A stretch of 64,000 nucleotides of DNA from Aquabacter cavernae (GCF_003993795.1 NZ_RWKV01000017.1:248001-312000); one strand, 5' to 3'. Counted from the first letter of the stretch, positions 53,764-62,876 are shown. Numbers and translations: made by a program. Notes: a model not told the origin generated them from the sequence alone.

Positions 53764-55029
53764 CTACCGCACCTCGAAGGGCAGATTGCCGGTGGCGGCC
53801 GCGCCCCGGCCATCCTTCACCGTCACGAACAGCCGGTACTGGCCCGGCTCAAGGTCCGCGATGGTGGCTTCCGTGGGGCCCGGCGCGCGCACGGCAAAGG
53901 TGGGCGGCACGGGTTCCGCATCGCCGCCCACGCCGCGCACTTTCTGCTCGGCCATGATCTGCCATTCCACCTTCAGCGGATCGCCGTCCGGGTCGCTCGC
54001 CGACAGCACCGCCTTGGCGGTTCCCCCGCGCGGCAGGCTCGGCACGCCGTCCAGGCGCAAGGAGAGGATGCGCGGCGCGTGATTGTCGCCGCCCGGCGGC
54101 TTGCCGCCCCAGGTCTGCGCCATCACCTCCACCGGCTCGGTCCATTCGCCCGTGGGCAGGAACAGGCTGTGCCAGGTGGGCGTCACCTCCTGCTTCTGGC
54201 CCCAATAGAAGGGCATGGCGGCAACCTTGGCCTGGGCGAGCACGCCGAGATAGCGGCGCATCTTGTCCGCCTTCTCCGTGGAGGTCAGCTCCACCGGCGC
54301 GCCCCACGCGGTCATGCCCGCCTGCCATTGGCCGAGCGCGCCCAGCTCCGTCACCAGGATCGGCCCGGTCCAGCCCTGGCTGCGGGCGCGGGCCTGGATG
54401 CTCAGCACGCTGTCGCCATAGACATTGAGCCCCAGCAGGTCCACCGAGGGCGCCTGCTGCTTGAGGCGCGTCACCTTGTCGGTGCCCGTATCGGCCAGCA
54501 CCGCCATGACGGGATGGGCGCCGTCCAGGGTATGCACCAGCTTCGCCGCTTCCTCGATGGCCGGCCAGACGGGGGCGGCCTGTTCGGGTGTCAGCTCGGT
54601 CTCCACCTCATTGCCCACCCCCCATGCCAGCAGCGCGGGATGGGTGCGATAGCGCTCCACCATCTTGCGCAACTCGCCGAGCTGCGCCTCCACCGCCTGC
54701 CGGTTTCCATAATCGAAGCCGCGTCGGGGATGCTCCATCCAGAAGCCGACGATCACCTTCAGCCCGGCCCGCTGGGCGGCATCCAGGATCTCGCCCGGCT
54801 CCTCGCCATAGGTGCGCAGCACGCCCGCGCCGGTGCCCCTCAAATCCCCCAGCCGGTCGAGGCCGGAGGCGCCATTGGCCACGAAGGGCACGCCGTCCAC
54901 CATCAGCTCGGTGCCCCGCACCGTCACCGACGAGGCGGCGGCCGGCAGGCTGGCGCCCGCCGCGGACAGGAGGAGACCCAGGGTCACAACCACCCTCGGC
55001 CAGGAACGGCACCACACGGTCACTCTCAT
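53764..55029 (-). CDS. Secreted glycoside hydrolase, TIM-barrel type
   Basis: Exported protein of 421 residues. A signal peptide lies at about 1-33 (LLLSAAGASLPAAAS). The body resembles GH2/GH5-type (clan A) barrels: GAGVLRTYGEEPGEILDAAQ, then WGVGNEVETE with the candidate acid/base Glu and ILVTELGALG with the candidate nucleophile Glu. A C-terminal Ig-like domain (about 330-421, VLSASDPDGDPLKVEWQIM) follows. ATG 55029 was chosen for the signal peptide; an open frame extends to 55152. Substrate not assignable. Confidence 0.75.
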   Translation of the reverse strand: MRVTVWCRSWPRVVVTLGLLLSAAGASLPAAASSVTVRGTELMVDGVPFVANGASGLDRLGDLRGTGAGVLRTYGEEPGEILDAAQRAGLKVIVGFWMEHPRRGFDYGNRQAVEAQLGELRKMVERYRTHPALLAWGVGNEVETELTPEQAAPVWPAIEEAAKLVHTLDGAHPVMAVLADTGTDKVTRLKQQAPSVDLLGLNVYGDSVLSIQARARSQGWTGPILVTELGALGQWQAGMTAWGAPVELTSTEKADKMRRYLGVLAQAKVAAMPFYWGQKQEVTPTWHSLFLPTGEWTEPVEVMAQTWGGKPPGGDNHAPRILSLRLDGVPSLPRGGTAKAVLSASDPDGDPLKVEWQIMAEQKVRGVGGDAEPVPPTFAVRAPGPTEATIADLEPGQYRLFVTVKDGRGAAATGNLPFEVR

Positions 55030-55262
55030 GGGATGATCCCTGAAACGCAAAGCCCCCGCCCCGGGGCGCCTTTTCGGACACGGCACGCCCAAAAGCGAGG
55101 GGGGAGACAAACGCAAGAACGTGAACATATTGTGCCCGCTCGTCCGGCGCACGTCGCCGGACGAACAATAGCTCCCCGAGGGGGTCCAGCCTGCCCCGAC
55201 CGGCGCCCGCCGCCGTACGGGCCATGGATGCCCTCGAAGAGAGCAGCATGGGAGGACACGTC

Positions 55263-56630
55263 ATGAATCTCGCCCGCAAGCTTCGCCAACGTGCCGCCGA
55301 GGGGCGGCCGGTGCGCGTCGGCCTCATCGGCGCCGGCAAGTTCGGCTCCATGTTCCTCGCCCAGTTGCGCACCACGCCCGGCATGCACCTGCTGGGCATC
55401 GCCGACCTCTCTCCCGAACGCGCCCGTGCCGCCCTCGCCCAGACCGGCTGGGACGCGGACGCGGTGATCGCCCCCGATTTCGACGCGGCCCGCCGCACCG
55501 GCGGCACGGTGCTGACCGAAGATGCCGCTGCCCTCATCGCCGCCGATGGGCTCGACGTGGTGGTGGAGGCCACCGGCAGCCCCGGCGCGGGCATCGCCCA
55601 TGCGCTGGCCGCCATCGCCCATGGTCGCCACATCGTGATGGTGACGGTGGAGGCGGACGTGCTGGCCGGCCCCTTGCTGGCGCGCAAGGCGAACGCGGCA
55701 GGCGTGGTCTACGGCGCCGCCTATGGCGACCAGCCCGCGCTGGTCTGCGACATGGTGGACTGGGCCGAGACCTGCGGCTTCCGCGTGGTGGCCGCCGGAA
55801 AGGGCACCCGCCACCTGCCCGCCTATCACCAGTCCACCCCCGAGACGGTGTGGGACAATCTCGCCATCCCCCGCGAGATGGCAGCGGCGGGCGGCATGAA
55901 CCCGCAAATGTTCAACTCCTTCGTGGACGGCACCAAATCCGCCATCGAGATGGCCGCCATTTCCAACATGACCGGCCTGAAAGCACCCCGCGACGGCCTG
56001 CTGTTCCCGCCCTGCGGCGTGGACGACTTGCCCCGCATCCTGCGTCCCCGCGCGGACGGCGGCATCTTGGAGGAGGAGGGCATGGTGGAAGTGGTCTCCT
56101 CGCAGGAGACAGACGGGCGCCCCGTGTTCCGCGACCTGCGCTGGGGCGTCTATGTGGTGCTGGCGGCGGACCCGTCCCAGCGCGGCGACTATTCCCGCCG
56201 CTGCTTCAAGGAGTACGGCATGGTGACGGACCCGTCGGGCCGCTACACGGCGCTCTACCGGCCTTATCACCTCATCGGCATGGAGCTGGGCATCTCGGTG
56301 GCGGCGGCGGCGCTGCGGCACGAAGCGTCGGGCAGCGCCATCGGCTTCTTCAGCGACGTGGCCGCCACCGCCAAGCGCGACCTCGCGGCCGGCGAAATGC
56401 TGGATGGGGAAGGCGGTTACACCGTCTATGGACGCCTGATGCGGGCGGAAGATTCGCTGGCGAAGGGCGTCCTGCCCATCGGCCTTGCCCATCATGTGCG
56501 GCTGAAAGCCCCGGTCCGCCGGGGCGAGCCGGTGCGCTGGGCGGAGGTGGAGATCGCCGAAAGCGACACGGTGCGCGTGCGCCGGGAGATGGAGGCCGCC
56601 TTCACACCCGAGCAGCGCAAAACCGCCTGA
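55263..56630 (+). CDS. NAD(P)-dependent oxidoreductase with C-terminal SAF domain
   Basis: Homoserine-dehydrogenase-like oxidoreductase of 455 residues. A Rossmann motif RVGLIGAGKFGSMFL is at about residues 18-32, then VVVEATGSPGAGIAHALAAI and a catalytic domain with GKGTRHLPAYHQSTPETVWD. The C-terminus (KRDLAAGEMLDGEGGYTVYG and LPIGLAHHVRLKAPVRRGEP) is an SAF-type domain as in sialic acid synthases and some sugar-acid enzymes. ATG 55263 follows GGGAGGA. Members act on sugar acids; the substrate here is unknown and no pathway genes adjoin. Confidence 0.8.
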   Translation: MNLARKLRQRAAEGRPVRVGLIGAGKFGSMFLAQLRTTPGMHLLGIADLSPERARAALAQTGWDADAVIAPDFDAARRTGGTVLTEDAAALIAADGLDVVVEATGSPGAGIAHALAAIAHGRHIVMVTVEADVLAGPLLARKANAAGVVYGAAYGDQPALVCDMVDWAETCGFRVVAAGKGTRHLPAYHQSTPETVWDNLAIPREMAAAGGMNPQMFNSFVDGTKSAIEMAAISNMTGLKAPRDGLLFPPCGVDDLPRILRPRADGGILEEEGMVEVVSSQETDGRPVFRDLRWGVYVVLAADPSQRGDYSRRCFKEYGMVTDPSGRYTALYRPYHLIGMELGISVAAAALRHEASGSAIGFFSDVAATAKRDLAAGEMLDGEGGYTVYGRLMRAEDSLAKGVLPIGLAHHVRLKAPVRRGEPVRWAEVEIAESDTVRVRREMEAAFTPEQRKTA

Positions 56631-56810
56631 CACCAACAAAAAGGGGCCTCCACCCGGTGCGCAGGCCCCTCCCGTCAACCCACCGGACCGGCGCCGGAGC
56701 GGGGTTCCGCTCAGGCCGCGCGCGGTCCTGTGACATGAGGGGACTGGAACCGCGGCCCGTTCCGCGCTTTACAGTCCCGGTCGCACGTCTCGCAAAAGGC
56801 TGTCTGGCGC

Positions 56811-57719
56811 ATGTTCGTTCTCGCCCATCTGTCCGACCCGCATCTCGGGCCCATTCCGGAGGCCCGCATTTCGGAACTCCTGGGCAAGCGCTTCTTCGGC
56901 ATGATGAACTGGATCGGCGCGCGGCGGCGCAATTTCGGCGCCGCGACCCTCGCCCCCCTGCAGGCAGACCTGCTCGCCCAGCGGGTGGACCATGTGGCGG
57001 TGACCGGCGACCTCGTGAATGTGAGCCTCCCGGCCGAATTCGACACCGGCGCCACCTTCCTTTCCTCGCTGGGCGCACCGGACCGGGTGACCGTGGTGCC
57101 GGGCAATCACGACGCCTATGTGCATTCGGCGCTGGCCTATCACCTGGAGCATTGGGCTCCGTTCCTGTCCGGGGACAACACCCATCCCGGCACGCCGATC
57201 GACCGGGATTCGTTTCCCTTCGTGCGCCGGCGCGGGCCGGTGGCCATCGTCGGGGTCTCCACCGCCATTCCCACCGCCATCTTCCTCGCCAGCGGCGAGG
57301 CGGGCCGCGCCCAGCTGAAGCGCCTGGAGGGCCTCCTGGTGGAGCTGAAGCAGGAGGGCCTGTTCCGGGTGGTGATGATCCATCACCCGCCCGTGGGCGA
57401 GCGGCCGTTTCATCGCGACCTCAGGGATGCGAAAGCCTTCCAGCGCGTCATCGAGCGGGCGGGCGCCGAACTGGTGCTGCACGGCCACGACCACCGCGCC
57501 TCCCTGGGCTGGCTCCCCTCCCCCGATGGGCAGGTGCCGGTGGTGGGCGTGCCCTCCGCCTCCGCCGGGCCGGACGATGCGCGCGGCGCGGGCCGGTACA
57601 ATCTCTACCGCATCTCCGGCACGCCCGGCGCCTGGCGCTGCGAGATGGAAAACCGGGGCTACGCGCCCGGCGAGAGCCGCGTGGCGGAGCGCGGGCTTAA
57701 AGTCCTCATCGGCGCCTGA
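56811..57719 (+). CDS. Metallophosphoesterase (3',5'-cAMP phosphodiesterase-like)
   Basis: Calcineurin-fold phosphoesterase of 302 residues. Di-metal motifs in order: LAHLSDPHLG, VTGDLVN, VVPGNHDAYV, MIHHPPV and LHGHDHRA. This order and length fit CpdA-like cyclic-nucleotide phosphodiesterases, but related enzymes cleave other phosphodiesters. Cytoplasmic, no signal peptide. It follows the SAF oxidoreductase by 180 bp, a gap containing a weak AGGGGCCT / AGGCCCCT hairpin (56642-56670). Confidence 0.88.
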   Translation: MFVLAHLSDPHLGPIPEARISELLGKRFFGMMNWIGARRRNFGAATLAPLQADLLAQRVDHVAVTGDLVNVSLPAEFDTGATFLSSLGAPDRVTVVPGNHDAYVHSALAYHLEHWAPFLSGDNTHPGTPIDRDSFPFVRRRGPVAIVGVSTAIPTAIFLASGEAGRAQLKRLEGLLVELKQEGLFRVVMIHHPPVGERPFHRDLRDAKAFQRVIERAGAELVLHGHDHRASLGWLPSPDGQVPVVGVPSASAGPDDARGAGRYNLYRISGTPGAWRCEMENRGYAPGESRVAERGLKVLIGA

Positions 57720-57885
57720 CGAGACCAGATCACCTCTCAAGTCCAAGATTCATATCTAAACTATCTGCAATGTACCTGAATTTCTGTTCAGATTTTCAAA
57801 GATGAACGGGAGATCAATTACAGAAGTTTAAGTTGAGCCTGATCCTTCCTGGCCCCATCCTCCGAACATCAACGGAGGATGATAC

Positions 57886-58422
57886 ATGAAGAAAGCCCTC
57901 ATCGCCGCTACGACCGCCGCTCTACTGTCCGGCTCCGTGTTCGCCTACGCCGCCAATCCCGCCCCAGCGGGCGGCCCGCCGGCTGGTGGGCCTGAGAAGC
58001 AGGAGCGCTGGAAACCCTCTGCGGAAGACCGCGCCGCCCTCACCGACGCGCGCATCGCCGCCCTGAAGACCGGCCTCACCCTGAGCCCGGACCAGGAGAA
58101 GCTGTGGCCCGCCGTGGAGACCGCTCTGCGCGATGTCTCCAAGGACGCCTCCGCCCGGCGCCAGAAGATGGCCGAGCAGCGCCGCGCCGGACCGCCCCAG
58201 CAGCCCGACGCCATCGCCCGCCTGCGCGTCCAGGCGGACATGATGACCCAGCGCGCCGCCGATCTCACCAAGATCGCCGATGCCGCCCAGCCGCTCTACC
58301 AGACCCTCAATGACAGCCAGAAGCACCGCCTGCAGATCCTTCTGCGGGAAGAGTTCCGGCCCATGGGCGGTCCGCAGGGCGGCCCGCACGGCAAGGGCGG
58401 ACCGGGTCCGCACCGAGGCTGA
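57886..58422 (+). CDS. Spy/CpxP-like LTXXQ-motif periplasmic protein
   Basis: Exported protein of 178 residues. Signal peptide to about residue 22 (AYA/A). The body is helical, with the family motif LTLSPDQEKLWPAVE, and resembles Spy/CpxP periplasmic chaperones or adaptor proteins; a second weaker copy reads QPLYQTLNDSQKHRLQILL. The C-terminus is Gly/Pro/His-rich (GGPQGGPHGKGGPGPHRG). GGAGGATGATAC precedes ATG 57886. The 166-bp gap upstream is unusually AT-rich for this genome (57740-57835) and probably holds a strong or regulated promoter. Confidence 0.82.
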   Translation: MKKALIAATTAALLSGSVFAYAANPAPAGGPPAGGPEKQERWKPSAEDRAALTDARIAALKTGLTLSPDQEKLWPAVETALRDVSKDASARRQKMAEQRRAGPPQQPDAIARLRVQADMMTQRAADLTKIADAAQPLYQTLNDSQKHRLQILLREEFRPMGGPQGGPHGKGGPGPHRG

Positions 58423-58423
58423 T

Positions 58424-58460
58424 ACCAAGGGTCCGTGAGCGTCACTCACGGACCCTTGGT
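58424..58460 (+). terminator. Long perfect hairpin after the Spy-like gene
   Basis: ACCAAGGGTCCGTGAG / CTCACGGACCCTTGGT, a perfect 16-bp stem with a 5-base loop, starting 2 bp after the stop codon. No T-tract, so it may act as a terminator or an mRNA-stabilising structure. In the rest of the 357-bp gap to the MFS gene only an AT-richer stretch (58660-58740) suggestive of a promoter was noticed. Confidence 0.65.
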
Positions 58461-58779
58461 CAAGCCCGCGCGGTGCTTGAGCGAAACCCACGCGGCACCG
58501 GTCAAAGACCGGGGCCGTTGGTACAAGGCGCCTCCCGGCTCCGGGCGGCCTAGCCTGAGCGGGCCCCCGCCCCGCAACGGCCCCACCGCCTGAAGCCCGG
58601 CGCCTTCCGTCGCCTGCGGACCACGCCCCCGGTGGTCCGCAGGCGCACGCTTCTGCGCCATGCATGAAGTTTCCTCATGGATAGCGTGACGAAGTTTGAT
58701 TTCTACGGTGCCCTTTCGTTCTTTATGGTGACATCCGAAACGGTTCGGCCCAGACCGAGACCCGCACGGAAATACCCTC

Positions 58780-60003
58780 ATGACGAAGTCCACCGCCGCC
58801 TCGGCCTCGACCCTGCTTATTCTCGTGGCCGGGTGCCTGATCGCGATGCTGACCTTTGGTCCGCGCGCCAGTTCGGGCTTCTTCCTCATTCCCATGTCCA
58901 ACACCTATGGCTGGGGCCGCGACGTGTTCGGCCTCGCCTTGGCGCTTCAGAACCTGCTGTGGGGCCTGGGCTCGCCCTTCGCGGGCGCCATTGCCGACCG
59001 GTTTGGAACCGTGCGGGTGCTGTGCGTCGGCGCCCTGCTCTACGCGGCGGGCATCGCCCTCATGGCCAGCGCCTCCACCCCCGCTCTGCTGCATCTGTCG
59101 GCGGGCGTGCTGGTGGGCTTCGGCCTTTCCGCCTGCTCGTTCAACCTCGTGCTCGCCGCCTTCGGCAAGCTGCTGCCGGAGCGCTGGCGCTCGCTGGGGT
59201 TCGGCGCGGGCACGGCGGCCGGCTCGTTCGGCCAGTTCCTGTTCCCCCCGCTCGCCACCGGCCTCATCGCCCAGGTGGGCTGGCAGGAGACGCTGCTGGT
59301 GTTCGCGGCCATCCTGCTTCTGGTGCTCCCGCTCTCCTTGGCGCTCGCCACCCGCGGCACCCAGGCGGTGTCGGCGGCCAACGTGCCCAACCAGTCCATC
59401 GCCGGCGCCCTGCGCGAAGCGTTCGCCCACCCCAGCTATGTGCTGTTGGTGCTGGGCTTCTTCACCTGCGGCTTCCAGCTCGCCTTCGTGACGGTCCACA
59501 TGCCCGCCTTCCTCGCCGACAAGGGCATCACGGCGGGCATCGGGGCTTCCACTTTGGCGCTGATCGGCCTGTTCAATATCGTGGGGTCCCTGAGCGCGGG
59601 CGCACTGGCGAGCCGCTTCTCCCGCAAATGGATGCTGGCGGTGATCTATGCCCTGCGGGGCGTCGCCATCGCAGTGTTCATCCTGCTGCCCATCACGCCG
59701 CTCTCCTGCCTGATCTTCGGCGCGTCGCTGGGCCTGCTCTGGCTCTCCACGGTGCCGCCCACGTCCGGGCTGGTGATGCTGATGTTCGGCACCCGCTACA
59801 TGGCCATGCTCTACGGCTTCGCCTTCTTCAGCCACCAGGTGGGCGGCTTCCTGGGCGTGTGGCTGGGCGGCATCCTCTATGAGGGCACCGGCTCCTACGA
59901 CATCGTCTGGTGGCTGTCGGTGGCGCTCTCCTTCGCCTCCGCCGCCATCAACCTGCCCATCCGCGAGCGCCCGGTGGAGCGCCCCGCGCTGCAGGCGGGC
60001 TGA
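58780..60003 (+). CDS. MFS transporter (OxlT/monocarboxylate-like)
   Basis: Major-facilitator transporter of 407 residues with 12 predicted helices. The TM2-3 loop GAIADRFGTVRVLCVGALLY is the MFS signature, with the second-half counterpart ALASRFSRKWMLAVIYALRG. WGRDVFGLALALQNLLWG and FGAGTAAGSFGQFLFPPLA resemble OxlT-type organic-anion or monocarboxylate carriers. It appears monocistronic and the substrate is unknown. Confidence 0.88.
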   Translation: MTKSTAASASTLLILVAGCLIAMLTFGPRASSGFFLIPMSNTYGWGRDVFGLALALQNLLWGLGSPFAGAIADRFGTVRVLCVGALLYAAGIALMASASTPALLHLSAGVLVGFGLSACSFNLVLAAFGKLLPERWRSLGFGAGTAAGSFGQFLFPPLATGLIAQVGWQETLLVFAAILLLVLPLSLALATRGTQAVSAANVPNQSIAGALREAFAHPSYVLLVLGFFTCGFQLAFVTVHMPAFLADKGITAGIGASTLALIGLFNIVGSLSAGALASRFSRKWMLAVIYALRGVAIAVFILLPITPLSCLIFGASLGLLWLSTVPPTSGLVMLMFGTRYMAMLYGFAFFSHQVGGFLGVWLGGILYEGTGSYDIVWWLSVALSFASAAINLPIRERPVERPALQAG

Positions 60004-60005
60004 CC

Positions 60006-60049
60006 TAAAGTGCTTTCAGCCTTTCAAGGACAGGCTGAAAGCCACTTTA
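60006..60049 (+). terminator. Hairpin after the MFS gene
   Basis: AAAGTG-C-TTTCAGCCT / AGGCTGAAAG-C-CACTTT, about 15 paired bases with a small internal loop, starting 3 bp after the stop, followed by ATCTCTTTGTTTTT. Confidence 0.65.
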
Positions 60050-60064
60050 TCTCTTTGTTTTTCC

Positions 60065-60108
60065 GCGTTTCCGTGGCGCGAACCGCTTCACACTTCGGTT
60101 GGAAACGC
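60065..60108. repeat. Nested inverted repeat of rhizobial intergenic type
   Basis: Outer arms GCGTTTCC / GGAAACGC with inner arms AACCG / CGGTT around CTTCACACTT. It resembles the short GTTTTC...GAAAAC-flanked palindromes common between genes in Hyphomicrobiales. Confidence 0.5.
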
Positions 60109-60158
60109 TTTCAGCCCCGGCCGCCGCGCGGTGAAGCGGGCGGCCGGGCCATGCCCTG

Positions 60159-60662
60159 TCAGGGGCAGTCCTTGTGGAGCTGGCGCACCGCCGCCGTCAC
60201 GCCGTCCAGCGAGAAGACATAGCTGGTGCGGTTGCCGCGCCGGGAGGTGGCGGTGAGCGACATCTCGTCCCCGCCCTTCATGGCCTCCAGCAATTCCCGC
60301 TCCTGCTCCGCCGCCGCGAGCCAGGCATTGCCGCCGCTCACCATCATCTCGAAGCGCGCATCGCCGATCTCCGCGCGCACCTTGGAATCGGCGGCGAAAT
60401 CATAGCCGACGCTGAAATTCGCCTCGGTCCGGTTCGCCGGCTGGCGCACGGAGCGCACGAAGAAGGAGACGTCCCCATGGTCCAATTGGGCAGGCGTCTT
60501 GGCGCTGGCGGTTGCATAAATATAACAGTTCTTCCGACCGCCCTCCTGGTAGGTCCAGGCGCTCCAATCGTTGAACGATCCCGCAACCTGCGGTGTCGCG
60601 GCATAACTGGTCGCAGAAGCGCAGACCATCGATAGAACAAGGACTGCTCTTTTCAGCATCAT
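60159..60662 (-). CDS. Invasion-associated locus B (IalB)-like secreted protein
   Basis: Small exported protein of 167 residues. Signal peptide to about 21 (SYA/A). Features typical of the IalB family are an early aromatic and Cys region (FNDWSAWTYQEGGRKNCYIYATA), SFFVRSVRQ, and a C-terminal FSLDGVTAAVRQLHKDCP with the second Cys. Family function is poorly known outside Bartonella. GAGGAG precedes two adjacent ATGs (60662 and 60659); spacing slightly favours the second. Confidence 0.72.
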   Translation of the reverse strand: MMLKRAVLVLSMVCASATSYAATPQVAGSFNDWSAWTYQEGGRKNCYIYATASAKTPAQLDHGDVSFFVRSVRQPANRTEANFSVGYDFAADSKVRAEIGDARFEMMVSGGNAWLAAAEQERELLEAMKGGDEMSLTATSRRGNRTSYVFSLDGVTAAVRQLHKDCP

Positions 60663-60901
60663 GTTCTCCTCTGTTCAGGAATCAGACCCGAAGAGAGGAG
60701 GGCATCCGTAATTTTAAGGCCGAGTTAACGTTCTAGACGCATCAACCTTGAACTTGGCATTGAAAGCTACCTTTCAACCTCTGAAGCGCGGCGCGGGGGA
60801 CACAGGCAGCGGGAAAGCACCTCCGCCCCACCCCGGCGCTTGCGCGCCCCGCCCAAGCCGCGCATCGTATTTGTTAACCATCGTCATCGTATGTAGGGGT
60901 C

Positions 60902-61366
60902 ATGCGAAGCATTCTTCTCGCGGCAGCCGGCATCGCCTTCTTCGGGACTGGGGCGGCCAGCGCTCAAAATCTCACTCCCGAACAGGCGCGGGCCTTTGTC
61001 GTGGGCCGCACCTTCGCCTTCAGCTGCTTTGAGGGCTCCACGGGCGCCGGCCGCATCTTCCCTGACGGGTCGGTGGCCGGAACCATCACCATGCAGTCCC
61101 AGGGGACCGCGCGCTTCGTCCGCCTTCCGCCCAATACGGTGCGGGTGCGCACCGAGAATGTGTGCGGCTTCGTGGAAGGCATGACGTTCGAGCCGTGCTT
61201 CGAAGTGGTCAAGACGGGCCCCACCACCTTCCGCGGCCAGCTCGCGGGCGTGGAGACCATGTGGTGCGACTTCACCCGCCTCGGCACCGAAAGCCAGCAG
61301 GTGGCGAGCCGCCGCAAGACCCGCGCGCCTTCCAGCAAGGTCGCCTCCGAGACCACCGCCGAGTAA
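60902..61366 (+). CDS. Hypothetical small secreted protein
   Basis: Protein of 154 residues with a signal peptide (ASA/Q at about 21). The family was not recognised. Four Cys residues (FSCFEG, NVCGFV, EPCFEV, MWCDF) suggest disulfides in the periplasm. The C-terminal 30 residues are basic and Ser/Thr-rich, probably disordered. A PDGSVAGTITMQSQG stretch suggests a beta-rich fold. Upstream, an AT-rich TATTTGTTAACCATCGTC segment (60868-60885) may be part of its promoter. Confidence 0.65.
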   Translation: MRSILLAAAGIAFFGTGAASAQNLTPEQARAFVVGRTFAFSCFEGSTGAGRIFPDGSVAGTITMQSQGTARFVRLPPNTVRVRTENVCGFVEGMTFEPCFEVVKTGPTTFRGQLAGVETMWCDFTRLGTESQQVASRRKTRAPSSKVASETTAE

Positions 61367-61393
61367 TCCCCCTTCGCCGAATGATTGCCGCAC

Positions 61394-61416
61394 GAGGCGT
61401 CACAGCGTGACGCCTC
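61394..61416. terminator. Hairpin between convergent genes
   Basis: GAGGCGTCAC-AGC-GTGACGCCTC, a perfect 10-bp stem overlapping the LysR stop codon and following the small secreted protein gene. No T-tract. Confidence 0.55.
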
Positions 61417-62329
61417 ACGGCGCGAGGTCGGACGGTGCCTCCTCGCGCCCTTCGATCTGCCCCTTGCGGCGCAAAATCTCCTGCCCCGCATGGTCCATGA
61501 AGGCCCGCACCCGCGCCGTGGTGCGCAGGTCCGGATGGGTCAGCAGCCACAGGCTGGAATCCAGATCCTCCAGCGGCCCCGACAGGCGCACGAGGCCGGG
61601 TGTGATGGAGCCGATGAAGCAGGGCAGGACGGCGAGGCCGATGCCCGCCGCCGCCGCATCCGCCAGCCCCAGCATGGTGTTCACCCGGTAGCAGACCCGC
61701 CCGTCGCCCGCCCGCTCCCGCAGCCATTTGGCCGGGCGGATGCCGGAGAGCGCATCGGCGAACCCGACCCAATCATGGGCGCGCATGTTGGCGGCATCGA
61801 ACGTCGCCCCGCCCAGCGCGTCCGCGCGCCCATAGATGCCCCAGGCGATGGTGGCGAGGCGCCGCCCCACCAGCGTGTCGCCCGGCCGGTCACTGGCGCG
61901 CAGGGCCACGTCCGCGTCGCGCTTGGTCAGGTTCAGGGACTGGTTGGAGATGAGCACGTCCAGCTGGATCTCGGGATAGGCGCGCCGGAACGAAGCCAGG
62001 ATCGGCGTCATCAGATGCACCAGCAGCGTGTCATTGGTGGTGATGCGCAGTTCGCCGGAGGGGCGCAGGTCCTGCCCCGTGATGCGCCGCTCCACCGCCG
62101 CGATCTCCTCCGCCATGCGCTCGGCGAGGCGCACCATCTCCTCGCCCGTGGCGGTGGGCGCATAGCCGGTGCGCGAGCGCTCGAACAGACGGGCCCCCAA
62201 TTGCCGCTCCAGCGCGCCCAGGCGCCGGAACACGGTGGAATGGTTCACGCCCAGCGCGTCCGCCGCCCCCACCAGCGACTTGGTGTCCGCCACCGCCTGC
62301 ACGAGGCGGAAATCATCCCAGGCGATCAT
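61415..62329 (-). CDS. LysR-family transcriptional regulator
   Basis: LysR-type regulator of 304 residues. The N-terminal winged helix is typical (WDDFRLVQAVADTKSLVGAA, then LGVNHSTVFRRLGALERQLG), followed by a linker helix and the periplasmic-binding-like effector domain from about residue 88. ATG 62329 was preferred; GTG 62338 is in frame but lies inside a palindrome that may be the operator. Divergent from doxX across about 100 bp, the classic arrangement for a regulator and its target. Effector unknown. Confidence 0.92.
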   Translation of the reverse strand: MIAWDDFRLVQAVADTKSLVGAADALGVNHSTVFRRLGALERQLGARLFERSRTGYAPTATGEEMVRLAERMAEEIAAVERRITGQDLRPSGELRITTNDTLLVHLMTPILASFRRAYPEIQLDVLISNQSLNLTKRDADVALRASDRPGDTLVGRRLATIAWGIYGRADALGGATFDAANMRAHDWVGFADALSGIRPAKWLRERAGDGRVCYRVNTMLGLADAAAAGIGLAVLPCFIGSITPGLVRLSGPLEDLDSSLWLLTHPDLRTTARVRAFMDHAGQEILRRKGQIEGREEAPSDLAP

Positions 62330-62332
62330 CGA

Positions 62333-62380
62333 TTGCACCTGTGCAAATAAAACTCGGCATTATCACTTATCGCATTGCAA
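62333..62380. promoter_or_regulatory. Candidate LysR operator between lysR and doxX genes
   Basis: TTGCAC-CT-GTGCAA (62333-62346) is a perfect dyad just upstream of the LysR ATG, and a further TTGCAA half-site is at 62375-62380. AT-rich DNA lies between. The position fits a LysR site controlling both divergent genes. Confidence 0.5.
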
Positions 62381-62429
62381 ATGGGGCGGCGCTACATCTT
62401 TTGCCATAACGAACCTCATGGAGGCAGAA

Positions 62430-62855
62430 ATGATCGACCTTCGTACCGCTCCCTACGGCCTGTTCCTTCTTCGCGCCGCCCTCGGGCTGATGTGGATCTC
62501 CCACGCGCTGATGAAGCTCTTCGCGTTCGGCATCACCGGCTTCGCCGGCTATCTCTCCTCGCTGGGCATGCCCGGCTTCCTGGCCGGCCCGGTCATCCTC
62601 ATCGAACTGGTGGGCGGCCTGCTCATCCTGTTTGGCGTCTTCGCCCGCCCGGTGGCGGTGCTGATGATCCCGGTGATGCTGGGCGCCATGTCGGCCCATT
62701 TGGGCAATGGCTGGCTGTTCTCGGTGCCCGGCGGCGGCTGGGAATATCCCGCCTTCCTCATCGTCTCGTCCCTTTCGGTGGGCCTTGCCGGCGAGGGCGC
62801 CTTCGCCCTGCGCTCCACCGCGCTCATCCCCGGCCTGAAGCCCGCCACGGCCTGA
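62430..62855 (+). CDS. DoxX-family membrane protein
   Basis: Four-helix inner-membrane protein of 141 residues, DoxX family. It opens FLLRAALGLMWISHALMKLF, then GYLSSLGMPGFLAGPVILIELVGGLLILFG, which is characteristic. Roles of the family vary (quinol oxidase subunit, thiol or redox stress protein). GGAGG lies 5 bases before ATG 62430. It is divergent from the LysR gene and likely controlled by it. Confidence 0.88.
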   Translation: MIDLRTAPYGLFLLRAALGLMWISHALMKLFAFGITGFAGYLSSLGMPGFLAGPVILIELVGGLLILFGVFARPVAVLMIPVMLGAMSAHLGNGWLFSVPGGGWEYPAFLIVSSLSVGLAGEGAFALRSTALIPGLKPATA

Positions 62856-62876
62856 CCGCGCCGGCTTCCCAAATGA

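Noticed and set aside
55850-57700. A 616-codon plus-strand frame across the SAF oxidoreductase and metallophosphoesterase
   Set aside because: Alternate frame of two genes with clear motifs; composition is Arg/Gly/Pro-rich and it spans their intergenic hairpin.
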